From assembly GCA_033558025.1 (NCBI GenBank), contig JAUCEF010000119.1, positions 1 through 58,059 of the forward strand: DNA of 58,059 bases. Reading direction: 5' to 3'. The notes under the pieces were generated by a model that saw nothing but the letters and a program-made list of their open reading frames with translations, was not told the origin of the DNA and made no database searches. How positions within the stretch are numbered: the stretch's first letter is position 1; each line of letters begins with the position of its first letter. The translations under genes were made by a program, and so were the position numbers. The DNA comes from Phytophthora sp. 'mugwort'. Taxonomy: Eukaryota; Oomycota; Peronosporomycetes; Peronosporales; Peronosporaceae. Positions 19,987-29,013 of the stretch are shown one piece after another.

Positions 19987-20379
19987 TTAATTAATTCTTA
20001 TAAAAATTTTATTTAATAATAAAAATTTTTTATTTAAAATATAATTAATTTTTTGTTTTAATATTTTATTAAAAATTGAAGTTTTTTGTATTTTAATATT
20101 TTGATTTTTTTTATAAATAGATAATTTTTTTGTTATAAATAACTCAAAATTAAAACAAAAAGTTTTATAAGAATTATTAAAAAAATAAATAATATTATTT
20201 TTTTCAAAATTAATTTGATTTTTTTTTTTATTATCAAAAATTATTTTTTTTTTTCTAAATTTTAAATTATAACAAATTTTAGGTAAAAAAAAATAAGTAA
20301 TAAAAAAATAAAAATTAAAAAAAAAAAATAAAAACCAAGAAACTTGATTAAAAAATGAAAATTGATCGAATTGTGGCAT
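19987..20379 (-). CDS. atp8: ATP synthase F0 subunit 8 (YMF19 type)
   Basis: A 130-residue protein with the family N-terminus MPQFDQFSFFNQVSWFL, a single hydrophobic helix (residues 8-34), and a long Lys/Asn-rich tail. Atp8 is part of the membrane stator region of ATP synthase. The tail is not conserved, so identity rests on the N-terminus and helix. It lies between ORF222 and trnK. Arm 2 has extra A residues near 37855. Confidence 0.9.
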   Translation of the reverse strand: MPQFDQFSFFNQVSWFLFFFFNFYFFITYFFLPKICYNLKFRKKKIIFDNKKKNQINFEKNNIIYFFNNSYKTFCFNFELFITKKLSIYKKNQNIKIQKTSIFNKILKQKINYILNKKFLLLNKIFIRIN

Positions 20380-20440
20380 AATTTTATAATAAATTTTTAT
20401 TTCTTCAACATATATTTTTCTTGAAAGAACACTTTTATTT

Positions 20441-21109
20441 TTATTTTATTTTAAAATTATTATTTTTTATTTTTTGATTTTGAATAATAGTTTGAATATA
20501 AGAAAGTCTTGAAAATTCTTTTTTTGATTTTTTAAATATATTTAAATTATTAACTTTAAAATTTAAATATTTTAATTTATAACAATTAATTAAACGTGTT
20601 GAATTAATTCTTCTTTTATAGAAACCTTTTTTATTATATTTATTAAAATAAAATTTTTTTTTATAATTTAAAGCATTATTTAAATTAATAGGTTTTATAG
20701 AAAAAATAAATCCTAAAATTGAAATAAAAATTTTTTTATTATTCCAATTTCCACCAAGTAAACGACCTTTTATTGAATTATTTTTTTTTATTAAAATATT
20801 TTGAAGCATTATTTTATTAAATTGATGTAATATATTATAAGTTAAATCATAATTAAATAATATAATATTTTCATATTTTATAGCAATTGTTGAAATTTTA
20901 TCTATTTTTATTAAAGTAAAAGGTAAATAAATGTTTTCATAATTATTAAATTCAATTACATAAGATTCTAAATTTAAATTATTAAATAAAATTGGATTTT
21001 CAAATAAAATATTTTTTAATTTAAATTTTTTTTTTTTTAAATAATTATTTTTTAAAAATTGTTGATAATTTGATAAATTATTTGTTTTTTGTTTTTTTAA
21101 TTTTTTCAT
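20441..21109 (-). CDS. ORF222, possible S1-type ribosomal protein
   Basis: A basic 222-residue protein between trnI and atp8. I do not recognise it with confidence. Residues about 111-140 read SIKGRLLGGNWNNKKIFISI followed by LGFIFSIKP. This fits the first strands of an S1 RNA-binding domain (IKGRhhG...hhhGhxxxhxP), so mitochondrial Rps1 is one possibility. A conserved oomycete ORF of roughly this size near rpl16 and atp8 exists as I recall. There is no membrane helix. The arm 2 copy is shifted once near 37065 but otherwise identical, so the gene is real. Confidence 0.7.
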   Translation of the reverse strand: MKKLKKQKTNNLSNYQQFLKNNYLKKKKFKLKNILFENPILFNNLNLESYVIEFNNYENIYLPFTLIKIDKISTIAIKYENIILFNYDLTYNILHQFNKIMLQNILIKKNNSIKGRLLGGNWNNKKIFISILGFIFSIKPINLNNALNYKKKFYFNKYNKKGFYKRRINSTRLINCYKLKYLNFKVNNLNIFKKSKKEFSRLSYIQTIIQNQKIKNNNFKIK

Positions 21110-21130
21110 TTAAAATAAAAATTTTTTAAT

Positions 21131-21204
21131 TAGGCCTAGTAGGATTTGAACCTACAACTATACCGTTATGAGCGGTATGCTCTAACCAATTAAACTATAA
21201 GCCT
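21131..21204 (-). tRNA. trnI(cau): tRNA with CAU anticodon, probably Ile (lysidine type)
   Basis: The acceptor is AGGCTTA/TAGGCCT. The anticodon stem taccg/cggta encloses loop ctcataa. The D-arm and stem (ggttagagcataccgctcataa) resemble bacterial tRNA-Ile2, which needs lysidine at C34. It could instead be elongator Met. Confidence 0.7.
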
Positions 21205-21206
21205 AA

Positions 21207-21611
21207 TTATTTATAAATAAATTTTGTTTTAACCGGCAATTTATTAGAACCCGCTTTTAAAACTTTTTTTGCATTTTCTAATGAAATACCGCTAATTTCA
21301 TATAAAATTTGACCTTTTTTAACTTTAGCAACCCAAAAAGAAACAGCACCTTTTCCTTTACCCATACGATTTTCTGTAGGTTTTGCTGTTACAGGTGTAT
21401 CTGGAAAAACACGAATCCAAAGAAATCCTAATCGTTTCATTTTTCGAATAATTATTCGACGAGTTGCTTCTATTTGTCTTGATGTTAAACGTGTTTCTTT
21501 TAAAACTTTAATAGCATATTTACCATAAACAATATTATTACCTTTTGTTGTTTTACCTGTAAGTTTACTTTTAAATTGTTTTTTATATTTAGTTTTTTTT
21601 GGAAATAACAT
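21207..21611 (-). CDS. rpl16: Ribosomal protein L16 (uL16m)
   Basis: A 134-residue large-subunit protein near the tRNA A site. MLFPKKTKYKKQFKSK, RIIIRKMKRLGFLWIRVFPD, and MGKGKGAVSFWVAKVKKGQ are all family signatures. The start overlaps the last 23 bases of rps3 in another frame. The frame is identical in both arms. Confidence 0.98.
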   Translation of the reverse strand: MLFPKKTKYKKQFKSKLTGKTTKGNNIVYGKYAIKVLKETRLTSRQIEATRRIIIRKMKRLGFLWIRVFPDTPVTAKPTENRMGKGKGAVSFWVAKVKKGQILYEISGISLENAKKVLKAGSNKLPVKTKFIYK

Positions 21612-22420
21612 AATTAGTATTTTTAATTCTTTGTTTTTTTAAAAATTTAGAATTTAATGTAGTTTTTAGTGGTTTAAAAAAAATCCATAATTTAATACTA
21701 CAAATACCCGATGGTGTTTTAAATTCATTAAAATGATATTTAATATCATATTCTAAAGTATTTAATGGTATTTTTCCTTTTTGAAAAATTAGTTTTTTTT
21801 TACGTTTTGATTTATTTAAACGACCTTTAAATTGTAAACGATAACCAATAAAATTAGAAAATATTTTAAAAAATTCTTGAAGCATATTATCAATATTATT
21901 AATAAATTTTTTATGTGTTTTTTTTTTTTCTAATGTTTGTTTAATATAAAAAGTTATAATATTTATATTTTTAGTATAAAAAGCATAACTAAAATTATAA
22001 ATCATTTTTTTAACATTTTTATTAATTCGATTATTTTTTCTTATTTTATCAAAAATTCTTTTTAAATTTTTTCGTAATTTAATTAATTCAAAAAATTGGA
22101 CATTTTTGATAAATAATTTAATATTATTATTAATATAATATATATTTAAATATTTAATAATTTGATTATAAGATAATTTATAATATTTTTTTGCATTTTT
22201 TTGAATATAAACATATATATTTATATTATTTGATGTTTTTACTATATTTATATCTATTAATTTTAAATTTTTATAATTAAAAATATTTTGAAAATATTTT
22301 TTAATTTCTAAATCAAAATGCAATAAATTAGAATACTCATTATTATTAACAATCCATTGGGAATCCCAATTTTTTTTTTTATTTAATCTTAAACTAATTG
22401 GTATAATTTTTTGACACCAT
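21589..22420 (-). CDS. rps3: Ribosomal protein S3 (uS3m)
   Basis: A small-subunit protein of about 276 residues. The true start is ATG at 22420, giving MGQKIIPISLRLNKKKNWDS in arm 2. Arm 1 has one extra base directly after the ATG (atggtgtc against atgggtc), which makes a longer frame open in the rps19 direction, and that extension is spurious. The C-terminal domain has GRLNKSKRKKK and GICSIKLWIFFK (GxxGxKxWI-like). It overlaps rpl16 by 23 bases and follows rps19 by three or four bases. Confidence 0.94.
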
Positions 22421-22423
22421 AAT

Positions 22424-22660
22424 TTATTTTTTTTTTTTATATATATGTTTTTTTCGTGTATTAATAAATTCACCAAATTTAAAACCAATCATTTTATCAT
22501 TTATTTCCAAATTAATAAATATTTTACCATTATAAATACTTACAGAATGATTACTATATTCAGGTAATATTGTTAAATTTTTATTAGTTATTTTTATCCA
22601 TTGTTTTTTTTTTAATAAATTAACTTTAAAAAATGGACCTTTATATTTACTTCTAGACAT
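22424..22660 (-). CDS. rps19: Ribosomal protein S19 (uS19m)
   Basis: A 78-residue small-subunit protein with the family start MSRSKYKGPFFKVNLL and end GFKFGEFINTRKKHIYK. It is normal length and three bases from rpl2. Arm 2 is shifted near 35490. Confidence 0.97.
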   Translation of the reverse strand: MSRSKYKGPFFKVNLLKKKQWIKITNKNLTILPEYSNHSVSIYNGKIFINLEINDKMIGFKFGEFINTRKKHIYKKKK

Positions 22661-22663
22661 AAT

Positions 22664-23470
22664 TTATTTAATAATTAATTTTTTTTTTGTTTTTTTACGT
22701 GTAGGCTTTCCTTTAGTTATTTTACCTTGTGGTGTTACAGAAGGTCGCCCTCCACTTGTTTTACCCTCACCACCACCATGTGGATGATCGACAGGATTTT
22801 TTGCTACACCACGTACAGAAGGTCGTCTATTTAACCAACGTGAACGCCCAGCTTTACCTAATTTAATTTTTTTATGATTAATATTAGATACAACACCTAA
22901 TGTTGCATAACAAGTTAATAAAATTAATTTTAATTCACCAGAATTTAAACGAATTCGAGCGTATTTATTATCAATTTTTTGAATTAATTGTGCAGATGTT
23001 CCAGCACTTCTTATTAATTTTCCTCTAGATTTTGGATATAAACTAATATTATGAATTAAACTACCAATTGGTATATTTTGTAATGGTAAAGCATTACCTA
23101 CTTTTAATTCAGCATTAGGTGAACTTTTTATATATTGATTAATTTTTAAACCTTCCGGTGCTAAAATTAAATAAGATTTAGAATTGTTTTTAATATAAGC
23201 GATATTTGCGGAACGATTAGGATCATATAAAATTTTAATAATATAACCTTCAATATTTTTAGATCTATTAAAATCAATTATTCTATATAAACGTTTATGT
23301 CCACCACCGCGATGTTTTATAGTTATTTTACCTTGATTATTTTTACCATTAGCACGTTGAAAACCTTTTGTTAAAGATTTAATTTTAAAAATTTTAGTTA
23401 AATTATCTTTTTTTAATAAAAATGTTTGACGTTGTGATGGTGTTATAGGTTTTATTTTTTTTTCTATCAT
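22664..23470 (-). CDS. rpl2: Ribosomal protein L2 (uL2m)
   Basis: A 268-residue large-subunit protein essential to the peptidyl-transferase region. [35 protein letters not shown] and [20 protein letters not shown] are classical. It is the first gene of the minus-strand ribosomal cluster and is divergent from rps13, 28 bases away, so a promoter pair may lie at 23471-23498. Arm 2 has three one-base breaks in the first 320 bases. Confidence 0.98.
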   Translation of the reverse strand: MIEKKIKPITPSQRQTFLLKKDNLTKIFKIKSLTKGFQRANGKNNQGKITIKHRGGGHKRLYRIIDFNRSKNIEGYIIKILYDPNRSANIAYIKNNSKSYLILAPEGLKINQYIKSSPNAELKVGNALPLQNIPIGSLIHNISLYPKSRGKLIRSAGTSAQLIQKIDNKYARIRLNSGELKLILLTCYATLGVVSNINHKKIKLGKAGRSRWLNRRPSVRGVAKNPVDHPHGGGEGKTSGGRPSVTPQGKITKGKPTRKKTKKKLIIK

Positions 23471-23498
23471 TTTATATGGTATATAGATAAAATCTATT
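23471..23498. promoter_or_regulatory. 28-base divergent intergenic gap rpl2/rps13
   Basis: This is the only gap between the two oppositely transcribed ribosomal-protein units. If each unit has its own start site, it must lie here or within the flanking 5' ends. No promoter consensus was recognised. Confidence 0.3.
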
Positions 23499-23912
23499 AT
23501 GTTATATATTTTTAATAAAACAATTTCAGATTCAAAAAGTATTTTATATTCATTAACTATATTATATGGTATTAATGAATTTCAATCCAAGAAAATTTGT
23601 AAAAATATAGGAATTAATCCTCAAATCACCCTTAATAAACTTAAAAACAACCATGTAAACCGACTGGTTAATTATATTAATAAAAATTTAAAAGTTGAAC
23701 AACTTTTAAAAAAAATTAAAACTGAAAGATTAAATGAATTAGTAGAAATTAAAAGTAATCGTGGAATTAGACAAAGTCAGGGATTACCTGTTAGAGGACA
23801 ACGTACTCATACAAATTCAAAAACATCTAAAAAATTAAAAAAAATTTTTATTCAAAAACGTATTTCACGTAATAAACGACCATTTAAAAGTCAAAAAAAA
23901 AAAAAAAGATAA
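23499..23912 (+). CDS. rps13: Ribosomal protein S13 (uS13m)
   Basis: A 137-residue small-subunit head protein. The signature is SQGLPVRGQRTHTNSKT near the C-terminus, with the helix-two-turn-helix start LTILYGINEFQSKKICKNIG. It pairs with rps11, 12 bases downstream. The C-terminal lysine run depends on a long poly-A count. Arm 2 is broken twice. Confidence 0.97.
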   Translation: MLYIFNKTISDSKSILYSLTILYGINEFQSKKICKNIGINPQITLNKLKNNHVNRLVNYINKNLKVEQLLKKIKTERLNELVEIKSNRGIRQSQGLPVRGQRTHTNSKTSKKLKKIFIQKRISRNKRPFKSQKKKKR

Positions 23913-23924
23913 AGTTATTATTCT

Positions 23925-24338
23925 ATGAATAAAAATAAATATAATTTTAAAAATAAATTTAAAAAAAAAATAAATTTAAAAAAAAAAAATCCTTTAATTT
24001 TAACAAATTTACATATTACAGCAAATTTAAAAAATACTATTATAAGTTTAACAACTTATAAAGGAAATCTTTTAAAACAATGGTCTACAAAATCATTAAA
24101 AAAAACACGTTTTAAAAAAAATACACCATATAATGTTCAATTAATTGTATATAAAATTAATAAATATCTTCAATTAAAAAAAATAAAAAAATTAAAAATT
24201 TATTTACATGGTACTGGTTTAGGTCGATATAATGTTTTAAAAAATATAAAAAATAAAAAAATTAAAATAAAATATATTTTAGATAAAACAACAAAACCTT
24301 TTAATGGTTGTAGATTAAAAAAACAAAAAAGACGTTAA
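23925..24338 (+). CDS. rps11: Ribosomal protein S11 (uS11m)
   Basis: A 137-residue small-subunit platform protein. The HITANLKNTIISLTTYKGN segment, LHGTGLGRYNVLKNI, and the C-terminal DKTTKPFNGCRLKKQKRR are typical. The N-terminus is Lys/Asn-rich. Arm 2 loses one base after the start and is broken further on. Confidence 0.97.
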   Translation: MNKNKYNFKNKFKKKINLKKKNPLILTNLHITANLKNTIISLTTYKGNLLKQWSTKSLKKTRFKKNTPYNVQLIVYKINKYLQLKKIKKLKIYLHGTGLGRYNVLKNIKNKKIKIKYILDKTTKPFNGCRLKKQKRR

Positions 24339-24347
24339 TTTTAATAT

Positions 24348-24432
24348 GGATAGGTGATCGAGTGGTTTAAGGTGTCAGTCTTGAAAACTGAAGTATGTAA
24401 TAATACCGTGGGTTCAAATCCCACTCTATCCT
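24348..24432 (+). tRNA. trnS(uga): tRNA-Ser (UGA)
   Basis: A class II tRNA with acceptor GGATAGG/TCTATCC, anticodon TGA in cagtcttgaaaactg, a long variable arm, and T-arm gtggg-ttcaaat-cccac. Confidence 0.93.
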
Positions 24433-24437
24433 TTAAA

Positions 24438-24507
24438 AGCTAGAGACGGATTCGAACCGTCATTAAAGGATTTGCAGTCCTTTACATTACCTTTATGTTA
24501 TCTAGCC
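24438..24507 (-). tRNA. trnC(gca): tRNA-Cys (GCA)
   Basis: The acceptor is GGCTAGA/TCTAGCT and the anticodon loop ctgcaaa gives GCA. It lies on the opposite strand to its neighbours trnS(uga) and rpl31. Confidence 0.93.
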
Positions 24508-24524
24508 AAAATAAATTATATTAT

Positions 24525-24728
24525 ATGAATAAAAATAAAAAATTTTTTACCTATAAAAATAAAATTATTTTAACAAATGGATCTTCTTTAAAAATAACAT
24601 CTATTAAGTATTTAAAAAATTATCAATTAAATTTAAGAATTTTTAAAGAAACAGATATTATTACAAATACAAATATCAATTTAAATAAAAGTAAATTAAA
24701 TTTTATAAAAAAAAATAAATTAAATTAA
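24525..24728 (+). CDS. rpl31: Ribosomal protein L31 (bL31m), probable
   Basis: A small basic protein of about 67 residues starting MNKNKKFFTYKNKIILTNGS. The core IILTNGSSFKITS (arm 2 reading, arm 1 has L for F) matches bacterial L31 around VTxTNGSTFKIRST. rpl31 is known from mtDNA of some other stramenopiles. The C-terminus differs slightly between arms because of a poly-A run. It overlaps the end of tatC by nine bases, tail to tail. An upstream in-frame TTG is inside trnC and is rejected as the start. Confidence 0.75.
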   Translation: MNKNKKFFTYKNKIILTNGSSLKITSIKYLKNYQLNLRIFKETDIITNTNINLNKSKLNFIKKNKLN

Positions 24729-25463
24729 TTTATATTTATTTAAATATATTGAAATATAAATAAATATTTCAAAAAAAAAAAAAAAGATAAAATAAATTAA
24801 TATAAAATTAAATATATCTGGTGGTGTAATTAAAGCACTCAATAATATTATTTTTAAATAAAAGAATTTTCTTAAATTAATAATTATTTTAATTTTTAAA
24901 ATATTATTTGATATAAAAAAAAATAAAGAAAAAAAATAAATAAATATTATAAATATATAAATAAAAGAAGAAAAAATAAAATCAAAATAATTATCAATTT
25001 TTGGTTCAAAATAAATTGTTAAAAGATATAAATTTGAAAAATTTAAATTTAATAAAAAATCCCAAATATGTGGAATAATATTAGTAAAAATAAATTTTAT
25101 TATAAAAAAATTAAAAATTATAAAAAAAATATAAAATTTTATAAAAATAAAATTTTCAAATTTATATAAACCTTTTGATAAAAAAAACCAAAATAATAAA
25201 AAACTTAATTGAATTGTTATAAAAGTTGTTATGAAAATTGCTATAAAAATATTAGTAATAAAAATTTCAGTAATATTAGTAAAAATAAAATATTTTAACA
25301 TATTTTTATTAAGTAAATTATTAACTAATAAATATATTAATTGATCAGAAAAATAATATGAAATTATAAAAAGATAAAAAAAAGTGATTAAAAGTATAAA
25401 AAAATTATATTTTAATTCAAATAAATGTAATTGTAAATAAGTTATTATTTTTTTTTTTTTCAT
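24720..25463 (-). CDS. tatC: Sec-independent protein translocase subunit TatC
   Basis: A 247-residue polytopic protein with about six membrane helices, also known in mtDNA as ymf16 or mttC. The N-terminus YLQLHLFELKYNFF contains the HLxEL signature of TatC, whose Glu is needed for Tat signal recognition in bacteria. LITPPDIFNFILIYF near the end matches the TPPD motif in the last helices. In mitochondria that keep it, Tat may move folded proteins across the inner membrane. The only TatA candidate here is orf32. Arm 2 is broken at several homopolymers. Confidence 0.95.
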   Translation of the reverse strand: MKKKKIITYLQLHLFELKYNFFILLITFFYLFIISYYFSDQLIYLLVNNLLNKNMLKYFIFTNITEIFITNIFIAIFITTFITIQLSFLLFWFFLSKGLYKFENFIFIKFYIFFIIFNFFIIKFIFTNIIPHIWDFLLNLNFSNLYLLTIYFEPKIDNYFDFIFSSFIYIFIIFIYFFSLFFFISNNILKIKIIINLRKFFYLKIILLSALITPPDIFNFILIYFIFFFFFEIFIYISIYLNKYKLI

Positions 25464-25481
25464 ATATTTAAAAAAATATTA

Positions 25482-25564
25482 GCCTACTTGGTGAAATTGG
25501 TAAACACGATAGATTTAAAATCTGTTCCCTTTTAGGGTTATTGGTTCAAGTCCAATAGTAGGTA
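25482..25564 (+). tRNA. trnL(uaa): tRNA-Leu (UAA)
   Basis: A class II tRNA with acceptor GCCTACT/AGTAGGT, anticodon TAA in agatttaaaatct, and T-arm attgg-ttcaagt-ccaat. Confidence 0.93.
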
Positions 25565-25572
25565 TTTTTATT

Positions 25573-25655
25573 ATCAAAGTGGTGAAATTGGTAAACACGT
25601 TACACTTAGGATGTAAAGCTTAAAAGCGTTAAGGGTTCAAATCCCTTCTTTGATA
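25573..25655 (+). tRNA. trnL(uag): tRNA-Leu (UAG)
   Basis: A class II tRNA with acceptor ATCAAAG/CTTTGAT and anticodon TAG in ttacacttaggatgtaa. It shares the gtgaaattggtaaacacg D-arm with the adjacent trnL(uaa), suggesting an old tandem duplication. Confidence 0.92.
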
Positions 25656-25737
25656 TTACTATAATAATATATTTTAAATAAAATATATCTTTTTAGTGAA
25701 AATAAATTTATATTTTATTTAATTTTTTATCATTAAA

Positions 25738-27731
25738 ATGATTAATATATATATTAACAATATCGAATTAAAAGTTAATAAAAATTTAACAGTTTTACAA
25801 GCATGTAATAATTTTAAAATTCAAATCCCTAAATTCTGTTTTCAAGAGAATTTACAAATTGCCGGTAATTGTCGTATGTGTTTAGTTGAAATCGAAAATT
25901 CCCCTAAACCTGTAGCTTCATGTGCAATGCCTTTAATACCAAATATGAAAATATTTACTAATACTCCTTTAGTACAAAAAGCACGTGAAAGTGTATTAGA
26001 ATTTCTTTTAATAAATCATCCATTAGATTGTCCTATTTGTGATCAAGCGTCAGAATGTGATTTACAAGATCAAACAATGATTTTTGGATCGGATCGTAGT
26101 CGTTTTTTTTTTAAAAAACGTGGCGTTGAAGATAAATATTGTGGTCCTTTTATTAAAACAATTATGACAAGATGTATTCATTGTACACGTTGTGTACGTT
26201 TTGCTAATGAAATTTGTGGAATTGACGGTTTAGGTACAACAGGTCGTGGTAATAAAACTGAAATTAATTTTTATTCTTCAAATATTTTTAAATCCGAATT
26301 TTCTGGTAATTTAGTAGATTTATGTCCTGTTGGTGCATTAACTTCTAAACCCTATACTTTTAAAGCACGTTCTTGGGAATTAAAAAAAAAAGAGGGTATT
26401 GCTATTTTAGATAGTATTGGTTCAAATATTAAAATTGATATTTTTAATAATGAAATTATACGTATTTTACCTAAAACTAATTTTAATATTAATAAAGAAT
26501 GGATATCAGATAAAACAAGATATTTTTTTGATAGTTTAAAATATCAACGATTAAAATATCCATTATTAAAAGATAATCAAAACAATTTTCATAGGATTTC
26601 TTGGTTAGATGCTCTAAATATTATTAATAAAAAATTGATAATTACAGATAGTTTTAATGCTAAAAGTATTATTGGTGATTTAACTGATTTAGAATCTCTT
26701 TTTTTATTAAAAAAAAATTTAAATAAATTAGGAATTTCAAATGTAAATTATGAACAATTTTTAAAAAATCGACAAATTAAGATAAATTCTGATTTAGCTT
26801 CAAATTTTTTATTTAATAATACTTTAAAATCTATTGAAGAATCTGATGTTTGTTTAATAATTGGTAGTGATATTCGTCAAGAAGGTTCTATTTTAAATAT
26901 TCATTTAATTAATCGTTTAAAAAAAGGAAATTTTAAAATAGCATATATCGGTAATAAAATTAATTTTACTTATCCAGTAAAACATTTAGGATTAACTTTT
27001 AAAACTTTAATAAATATTATTTTAGGAAAACATGTATTTTGTAAACAATTAAAAAAAGCAAAAAAACCTTTAATTATTATAGGTAGTAATATTTTAAATC
27101 AAAAAAATGGTTTTTTTTTATTATCAAAATTAAAAAATTTATCATTTATTAACCATAATATTAATTTCTTTAATTTTCAAACTTCTTTAATTAATTTTTT
27201 TGAAATTACTTTTCCAAAATCATTAAATATGTTAAATAATTCAAAATTATATTATTTATTTAATACAAATTTACAAAATAAATTAAAAGTTTTGTTATTT
27301 ATCAAGGACATCATTTTACTAAAGATGCTCAAAATTCAAATCTAATTTTACCTGGATTAACTTTTTTAGAAAAAAATGGAATGTATATTAATTTAGAAGG
27401 TTTTATTCAAAAAAATGAACAAATTTTAAATGTAAATATAGAACAACGTAAAGATTCTATAATTTATAGAAATCTTTATAAATTTTTATTAAATAAAAAT
27501 CAATCTAAATCAGAAGCTTTTTTAAAAATTAAAGATATTTTACCTTATTTATTAAAAAAAAAAATAAAAATTATTTATAATTTTAGTTTTAATAAAAAAT
27601 TTTTAAAAATTAATATTAATTTTTTAGATTCATTAATTAAAAATAATTATTATACAAATATATTAGAACAATATTCAAAAATATTGATTAATTCTAATAA
27701 AATTTTCAAAAATCAATCAAAATTATTATGA
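25738..27731 (+). CDS. nad11: NADH dehydrogenase subunit 11 (75 kDa, NuoG-like)
   Basis: This is the iron-sulfur subunit of the matrix arm of complex I, about 670 residues. Cluster-binding Cys sets are visible: [20 protein letters not shown] with a later SCAMP (2Fe-2S), [35 protein letters not shown] and LCPVGALT (4Fe-4S). A molybdopterin-type domain follows, so the gene is full length rather than the shortened form of some algae. In arm 1 about 14 bases seem to be missing near 27290, which shifts the frame. Arm 2 carries a tandem duplication at the same place. The shared reading gives [20 protein letters not shown], typical Nad11. The stop TGA overlaps the nad1 ATG (ATGA). Confidence 0.95.
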
Positions 27732-28708
27732 TATACACAATTTTAAAATTTTTAATTTTCATATTACCTTTATTAATTGCTGTGGCTTATTTTACTTTAG
27801 TTGAACGTAAAATATTAGCTTCTATTCAAAGAAGAAGAGGACCTAATGTTGTAGGTACTTTTGGATTATTACAACCATTAGCTGATGGTCTTAAATTATT
27901 CGTAAAAGAAACAATTTTACCAAGTAATGCTGATGTAATTTTATTTATATTTGCACCTATTTTAGCTTTTTTTTTAAGTCTATTAAGTTGGACAATAATA
28001 CCTTTAGGTTTTGGTATGTTTTTTACTGAATTAAATATTGGTATTTTATATTTAATAGCAATTTCATCTTTAGGTGTATACGGTGTTATTATAGGTGGTT
28101 GGTCAAGTAATTCTAAATATTCGTTTTTAGGGGCTTTAAGATCAACAGCACAAATGATTTCATATGAATTAACTATTGGGTTTTCAATTCTTTCAGTAAT
28201 TGTTTGTGCAAAATCTTTAAATTTAATTTCTATTATTTGGGCACAAAAAACGGTATGGTATTGTTTTCCTCTTTTTCCTATTTTTATAATTTTTTTTATA
28301 TCTTGTTTAGCAGAAACAAATCGACATCCCTTTGATTTACCTGAAGCTGAAGCTGAATTAGTTTCAGGTTATAATGTAGAATATTCTGCAATGGGTTTTG
28401 CATTATTTTTTTTAGGTGAATATGCTAATATGTTATTAATGAGTAGTTTAACTACGATTTTATTTTTAGGTGGTTGGTTAGCACCTTTCCCTTTTAGTAT
28501 AAATTGTATTAATTTTTTACCCGGATCTTTTTGGTTTAGTATTAAAATTTGTTTTTTTGTTGTTTTATTTGTAGTTGCTCGAGCTATTTTACCTCGATAT
28601 CGTTATGACCAATTAATGCGTTTAGGTTGGAAAGTATTTCTACCTTTTTCATTATCCTGGTTTTTATATACTGCAAGTATTTTAATAAGTTTTAATTGGT
28701 TAATTTAA
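27728..28708 (+). CDS. nad1: NADH dehydrogenase subunit 1
   Basis: A 326-residue membrane subunit of complex I at the quinone site. [38 protein letters not shown] and [14 protein letters not shown] are diagnostic. The start overlaps the nad11 stop by four bases and nad4L begins two bases after its stop, so the three genes form a tight unit. Arm 2 has one inserted T near 29575. Confidence 0.99.
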   Translation: MIYTILKFLIFILPLLIAVAYFTLVERKILASIQRRRGPNVVGTFGLLQPLADGLKLFVKETILPSNADVILFIFAPILAFFLSLLSWTIIPLGFGMFFTELNIGILYLIAISSLGVYGVIIGGWSSNSKYSFLGALRSTAQMISYELTIGFSILSVIVCAKSLNLISIIWAQKTVWYCFPLFPIFIIFFISCLAETNRHPFDLPEAEAELVSGYNVEYSAMGFALFFLGEYANMLLMSSLTTILFLGGWLAPFPFSINCINFLPGSFWFSIKICFFVVLFVVARAILPRYRYDQLMRLGWKVFLPFSLSWFLYTASILISFNWLI

Positions 28709-28710
28709 TT

Positions 28711-29013
28711 ATGAATATTTTAAATCATTTTATTTTTACTTTTTTTTTATTCTGTCTTGGATTATTTGGTATAATTTTAAATAGACAGAATATTATTATT
28801 ATTTTAATGTCTATTGAATTATTATTATTATCAATTAATTTAAATTTTATTTATTTTGCAGTTTTAATTGATGATATAATAGGACAAGTTTTTTCTTTAT
28901 TAATTTTAACAGTAGCTGCAGCAGAATCAGCTATTGGATTAGCTATTATGATTATTTTCTTTAAATTATATGGAGATATTTCAATTTATAAAATAAATTT
29001 ATTATCATTATAA
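28711..29013 (+). CDS. nad4L: NADH dehydrogenase subunit 4L
   Basis: A 100-residue membrane subunit of complex I. The start is the ATG at 28711, and an upstream in-frame TTG lies inside nad1. The motifs MSIELLLLSINLNFIYF and LTVAAAESAIGLAIMI are typical, including the Glu residues of the E-channel. The gene ends right at the palindrome centre: its last 53 bases are copied again at 29019-29071, and its stop lies in the hairpin. The exact C-terminal residues (LLSL or LL) are therefore uncertain. Confidence 0.96.
   Translation: MNILNHFIFTFFLFCLGLFGIILNRQNIIIILMSIELLLLSINLNFIYFAVLIDDIIGQVFSLLILTVAAAESAIGLAIMIIFFKLYGDISIYKINLLSL

Noticed and set aside
21589..22488. A 299-residue rps3 with an N-terminal extension
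   Set aside because: Created by one extra base after the real ATG in arm 1. Arm 2 gives MGQKIIPISLRL directly.
28696..28710. TTG start giving MVNLIM before nad4L
   Set aside because: It lies inside the nad1 end. The ATG at 28711 gives the normal nad4L length.
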